Below, in pieces: positions 5,443 through 8,723 of a stretch of 8,723 bases of DNA. The DNA lies in NCBI GenBank assembly GCA_900543155.1, contig UQQN01000098.1:1-8723 (forward strand), given 5' to 3'. The DNA comes from an uncultured Prevotella sp. GTDB lineage: Bacteria; Bacteroidota; Bacteroidia; Bacteroidales; Bacteroidaceae. How positions within the stretch are numbered: the stretch's first letter is position 1; each line of letters starts with the position of its first letter. The translations under genes and the position numbers were made by a program. Below the pieces are notes generated by a model. That model worked only from the letters and a program-made list of their open reading frames with translations, was not told where the DNA came from and searched no databases.

Positions 5443-7929
5443 CTATATCACCACCAGCTTGGCACCTACACTATTTTTACCATCCGAAGTGCTAATCATA
5501 ATGTAGTATACGCCAGGAGCAACACGATTGCCACTGCTTTGCTGCGTAACATCCCATTGCCAAGAACCACCTATTGCAGTGCCACGTGCCACTAATTGCG
5601 AACCCGTGCTAAGCACCTTCACCTCGGCGCCCTCAGTCAATCCGGTTACAGTAACAGAACCCGAGTAATCAGGTCGGACAGGATTGGGATAAACCTTTAT
5701 ATTATTCTTGCTGAGCGAAGGATTCGCAGGTGTTACGCCCGTTTCAACCGAACAAAGTCCACAGTCGGTAGAAATATACAAACGTCCGTTATCCTCGTCA
5801 ATCGCCAAGTCGTTGATATTGTCCGACAGCAAAGGCGAATCCGACGAAGTGTAATGCGCAAGGATTTCAGAACCATCTGCATTCACCAAATAAACCCCTG
5901 CCCCAAGCGTACCAATCCACTTGCGGTTACCGCCGTCCACAGCGATTGCATTCACCGTGTTGCCTTTCAACAAGTAATCTGCATAGTTCGTACCATCATT
6001 ACGTGGCACCTTAGGTTGATAAATGCGAAACGAAGACGAGAACCAATCATCAGGATTCGTCACCGCATAAATACCCGTTTCACTACCTATCCAAATTTGT
6101 CCCTCGTTATCTTCAGTAATCACACGTGTTGAAGACAAAGCACATTCAGCGCCATCTTCGTTATAGCACGAATTTCTATATCGCGTGCGGTCGTCACTTG
6201 TAGTATTCAGCGTTCCATTATAATCGAGTGCAGCCACCCCACCTGTTGAGGTACGTGTGCTATATCGTCCGTTTACCCACACACGGCCTTTACTGTCAAT
6301 AAAGACACGCTCCATACGCCTAATTTTATCACCCTCTCCAAGCGAAACACGTTGCCAGGTGCCATCCGTTTTTAAAACTACGAATGCACTGTCAGCATGG
6401 TTATTAGAAGCCCAAAGATTACCTTGTGCATCATACGCCACACCGCCAATATTCACATAGCTATTACGGTCAATTAAGGTAGGATTGGCAGAAATAAGCC
6501 ATGAATTGTCCGAATTGTAAAGCCTTTTAAACTTACCCTCTTGATATTCATAAATACCTTCGCCATAACTTGCCGCCATTACGTGGTTCGGATCACGTGG
6601 GTCAACCGCCACGTGCATAATGGTATTAAAGAAATTGCGTACACGTCCGTCACGCGGTGGGTCGTTGCGTGCAGCATCCTCGTCCATATCTGTCCACTCA
6701 CCGCCCTCGTAACAACCTAAAAAGCCCGTCGTTGGAAAACTCTCTAATGAGCCACCCGTAAGATAGAGTTTGCCATTATTCACAAGCAAACCATAGCTTT
6801 CAGCATGTCGTGGTCCAAAATTTCCCACCTTTTCTACGGCATCAGGCAAGGTCGTATCGGTTGCCGAAGGCGTGTACATAAGCAGTCCCTCGTCACCTTG
6901 TGCCAAGAAAAACGCTCCGTTAGCAGTACGGGTTATGCTTTGTGGTTGAAGCGTCGTAGCAATTCGCTGCGCCTCCACATCCGGATTATCCGTATTTACT
7001 GCCACCAAATAATTTCTTGTGAAGAACTGCACTTGTTTGCCATTTGCATTTCCACCCGTTACCACCACGGGCGACACCAACTTATAGCTTCCTGTGCCAT
7101 CTGCATTCAACATTAAGTGCATCACACCACTGGGTCGCGATGGAGGGAAGTTACTTTTATAAGGGAACACCGCATACACGCCCGCCTTGCTCCCCACAAA
7201 GGCATCCACAATCGCCGTGGGGATAGCCGTTTTCCATTGTTGCGCATCATAAAGATTGTCAGAGAGCAATCCACTCACAATGCAGTCGGGCTTTGCCAAA
7301 TACACATACTTACCCTCAACTATGGCATCCGCAATGTCCGAGCCAAATTGATAATAAGCATGTACATTTTCTTCGACCAACGAAATCAGAATAACGCCCT
7401 TCGTGGTGGTAATACATGCCCAGTCGTTATACACATTGACCTTGCGAATAGTGATATTATCCTCCGTATAATTTTTTAATTGAGGAAGATTCACTACGTC
7501 AAAATCGCCCGTCGTGCCATCTCCATTTTTAGGATAAAGAAGATCCACGTTATTATCGTCATACACCACGACCAAGCATTTACAGGTTTCGCTCCACCCC
7601 ATGTAACGAATGGTGCTACCCGATAGTTGAGCAGACATACGGTCAACCAATACTGAGGTTTGAGTTTCGGCATCATACACCAAAAGATGTCCATTCAAAA
7701 TTGCATAAACCGCATTGCCCGCAGCCAAGGTTTGTGTGGCATTGTGATATGACAAGTAATATGTCCAACGATTGTTGTTAGAGGCTGTAACCGCTGCCGA
7801 GGAACTCGCAACCGATGTTGTCGTAGCACAATAAAGAGGCGCCACGGGCATTGCTGCGCTACTCTTTGAAGCACCACACACAGTGCCCGCTAACCACAAG
7901 AAGAGAGAGAGAAACTTAGGATGTTTCAT
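5443..7929 (-). CDS. porZ: PorZ-like type IX secretion system protein (double beta-propeller, C-terminal sorting domain)
   Basis: An 828-residue exported protein with an N-terminal signal peptide (about 1-26; the Cys at 18 lacks a good lipobox). The body has two sets of propeller repeats. Blades with the two-component-regulator-propeller look are visible near 496-510 (VAYDAQGNLWASNN), 602-624 (VITEDNEGQIWIGSETGIYAV), 658-682 (TVNAIAVDGGNRKWIGTLGAGVYL) and 704-730 (NINDLAIDEDNGRLYIS). Residues 744-828 form a type IX C-terminal domain beginning IKVYPNPVRPDYSG and ending KLVVI. Overall order and length (about 780 residues in P. gingivalis) match PorZ, an outer-membrane surface protein of the attachment complex that helps PorU join cargo to anionic LPS. 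The start codon overlaps the rdgB stop by 4 nt, so rdgB and this gene are probably cotranscribed and coupled. It ends in TAG. A generic propeller cargo protein is the main alternative. Confidence 0.82.
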   Translation of the reverse strand: MKHPKFLSLFLWLAGTVCGASKSSAAMPVAPLYCATTTSVASSSAAVTASNNNRWTYYLSYHNATQTLAAGNAVYAILNGHLLVYDAETQTSVLVDRMSAQLSGSTIRYMGWSETCKCLVVVYDDNNVDLLYPKNGDGTTGDFDVVNLPQLKNYTEDNITIRKVNVYNDWACITTTKGVILISLVEENVHAYYQFGSDIADAIVEGKYVYLAKPDCIVSGLLSDNLYDAQQWKTAIPTAIVDAFVGSKAGVYAVFPYKSNFPPSRPSGVMHLMLNADGTGSYKLVSPVVVTGGNANGKQVQFFTRNYLVAVNTDNPDVEAQRIATTLQPQSITRTANGAFFLAQGDEGLLMYTPSATDTTLPDAVEKVGNFGPRHAESYGLLVNNGKLYLTGGSLESFPTTGFLGCYEGGEWTDMDEDAARNDPPRDGRVRNFFNTIMHVAVDPRDPNHVMAASYGEGIYEYQEGKFKRLYNSDNSWLISANPTLIDRNSYVNIGGVAYDAQGNLWASNNHADSAFVVLKTDGTWQRVSLGEGDKIRRMERVFIDSKGRVWVNGRYSTRTSTGGVAALDYNGTLNTTSDDRTRYRNSCYNEDGAECALSSTRVITEDNEGQIWIGSETGIYAVTNPDDWFSSSFRIYQPKVPRNDGTNYADYLLKGNTVNAIAVDGGNRKWIGTLGAGVYLVNADGSEILAHYTSSDSPLLSDNINDLAIDEDNGRLYISTDCGLCSVETGVTPANPSLSKNNIKVYPNPVRPDYSGSVTVTGLTEGAEVKVLSTGSQLVARGTAIGGSWQWDVTQQSSGNRVAPGVYYIMISTSDGKNSVGAKLVVI

Positions 7930-8528
7930 GCTTGTTTACTTAAATATTCAACCAACTTAGCTACAGCACGCGCACGATGCGAAATTTGGTTCTTCACGTC
8001 AGTGCCCAATTCGGCAAATGTGCGATCAGTGTTTTCAGGAATAAACACGGGGTCGTAACCAAAGCCTTCCGTACCACGTTTTTCGGTAGCTATTTCGCCA
8101 CGCACCACGCCTTCAAACACATGTTCTTCGCCATTTAAAATCAAGGCAATTGCTGTGCGAAATTGTGCCTTACGATTGGTTGCATTTTTCAACGAAGCCA
8201 AAAGCTTTTGTGTATTTGCTTCGGGGTCGTGTCTATCGGGGTAAGCATAACGTGCGGTATGCACCCCTGGTGCCCCATCCAGCGCCTCCACCTCAAGTCC
8301 CGTATCGTCGGCAAAACAATCATAGCCGTAGCGTTCTTTTACCCAACGCGCCTTAATTAGGGCATTTCCTTCAAGGGTATCGGCAGTTTCGGGGATGTCA
8401 TCGTGACAGTTAATGTCGGCGAGTGAAAGTATGTGGAGTGTATCGCCAAAAATGGCGCGAATTTCAGAGAGTTTATGGGCATTATTGGTGGCAAAAACCA
8501 ATTCTGCACCATTTGTTGTAGCGTTCAT
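7926..8528 (-). CDS. rdgB: Non-canonical purine NTP pyrophosphatase, RdgB/HAM1 family
   Basis: A 200-residue cytoplasmic enzyme expected to hydrolyse dITP, ITP and XTP to the monophosphates, keeping deaminated purines out of DNA and RNA. All family blocks are present: VFATNNAHKLSEI (11-23) for nucleotide binding, EGNALIKAR (53-61), FADDTGLEVEALDGAPG (72-88) with the catalytic Asp pair 74-75, TEGFGYDPVFIP (153-164), and FAELG with KNQISHRARA (171-188). The length is normal. The start is the ATG just before the conserved first strand; no Shine-Dalgarno and no convincing promoter are visible upstream. The TGA stop lies within ATGA, shared with the PorZ-like start. The gene is complete and undamaged. 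Confidence 0.95.
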   Translation of the reverse strand: MNATTNGAELVFATNNAHKLSEIRAIFGDTLHILSLADINCHDDIPETADTLEGNALIKARWVKERYGYDCFADDTGLEVEALDGAPGVHTARYAYPDRHDPEANTQKLLASLKNATNRKAQFRTAIALILNGEEHVFEGVVRGEIATEKRGTEGFGYDPVFIPENTDRTFAELGTDVKNQISHRARAVAKLVEYLSKQA

Positions 8529-8660
8529 AGCTTATAATATTTTTATTTTAAAATGTTCGAGAGAACAATTATATAACGTAAAAAGTACGTGATTATTGCT
8601 GTCTGTTGGGTCGGGTGTTCATAATTCCCAAAATGTTCTGCATGGTTTTGCAACCAAGAA
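8529..8660. other. Intergenic region upstream of rdgB
   Basis: AT-rich near the gene. It contains short perfect palindromes TGTTC / GAACA (8554-8558, 8563-8567) and ACGTA / TACGT (8576-8580, 8586-8590). A minus-strand TACTTTTT (8580-8587) is one base off the -7 consensus, but no TTTG lies 19-21 bases upstream. I find no supported gene, and the promoter for rdgB is not identified. Confidence 0.3.
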
Positions 8661-8723
8661 TGCACGCCTGCACGCCCTGAAAGGGCAACAGCACATAGCC
8701 CAGGGCAAGCGAAGCGACACCCT
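8661..8723. repeat. Palindrome-rich dispersed repeat, cut by the window edge
   Basis: Clearly more GC-rich than its surroundings. It contains GCCCT-GAA-AGGGC (8674-8686), a 5-bp stem with a three-base loop, and AGGG (8702-8705) opposite CCCT (8720-8723), the start of a second hairpin that runs off the edge. From memory, sequence of this style (CCTGAAAGGGCAACAGCACA, then GCCCAGGGC) recurs between genes in Bacteroides and Prevotella genomes and gives rise to spurious small ORFs. The assignment is by recollection and composition, not by a search. Confidence 0.45.

Noticed and set aside
5596..6132. 178-residue plus-strand ORF
   Set aside because: It is entirely antisense to the PorZ-like gene, rich in Arg and Ile as expected from a shadow frame, and has no domain features or promoter.
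7117..7479. 120-residue plus-strand ORF
   Set aside because: It is antisense to the PorZ-like gene and has no family resemblance.
7876..7929. Cys18 of the PorZ-like signal peptide as a possible lipidation site
   Set aside because: The preceding residues (GTVC) do not fit a lipobox, since Gly at -3 is atypical. A standard signal peptide cut near SSAA is more likely.
8619..8723. Open minus-strand frame entering from the right edge (contains LPWAMCCCPFRA)
   Set aside because: It is short, Cys/Arg-rich, and lies in the palindromic repeat. It looks like a spurious translation of an intergenic repeat rather than the end of a gene.

Overview
This window looks like chromosomal DNA of a Bacteroidales bacterium, most likely in the Prevotella group. 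The evidence is a BACON-domain lipoprotein, a Bacteroidetes-type LptD, a PorZ-like type IX secretion protein, promoters of the Bacteroidetes form TTTG-N19/20-TAnnTTTG, and the absence of Shine-Dalgarno sequences. The genus cannot be fixed from the sequence alone. All six protein genes are on the minus strand, so transcription runs from high to low coordinates.

Reading in the direction of transcription, the right edge (8529-8723) is non-coding. Its last ~60 bases are palindrome-rich and resemble an intergenic dispersed repeat. Next come rdgB (7926-8528, non-canonical purine NTP pyrophosphatase) and a PorZ-like gene (5443-7929, double beta-propeller with a type IX C-terminal domain); they overlap by 4 nt as ATGA and are probably translationally coupled. 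A 334-bp gap (5109-5442) holds the PorZ 3' flank, a well-formed promoter (5240-5271) and a long structured leader for an HU-type DNA-binding gene (4839-5108). A strong intrinsic terminator (4764-4813) ends the HU unit.

A second promoter (4650-4680) then starts a likely three-gene operon: an HD-domain phosphohydrolase (4069-4632), LptD (1191-4061) and a BACON lipoprotein (379-1155), with gaps of 7 and 35 bp. The operon probably ends at the 12-bp stem terminator at 217-265. The left edge (1-133) carries a module closely resembling the HD promoter region: identical -7 and -33 boxes, identical 19-bp spacing and the same AT-only 10-bp palindrome. It points leftward, toward a gene outside the window.

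In function, LptD places LPS in the outer membrane. PorZ, by its relation to Porphyromonas gingivalis, belongs to the complex that joins secreted cargo to anionic LPS. The other genes are housekeeping (RdgB, HU) or only generally assigned (HD, BACON). I see no phage, CRISPR array, transposase, tRNA, rRNA or clearly new multi-gene system. The points most worth following are the repeated promoter module, the HD start correction, the HU leader, and the lipoprotein in the lptD operon.
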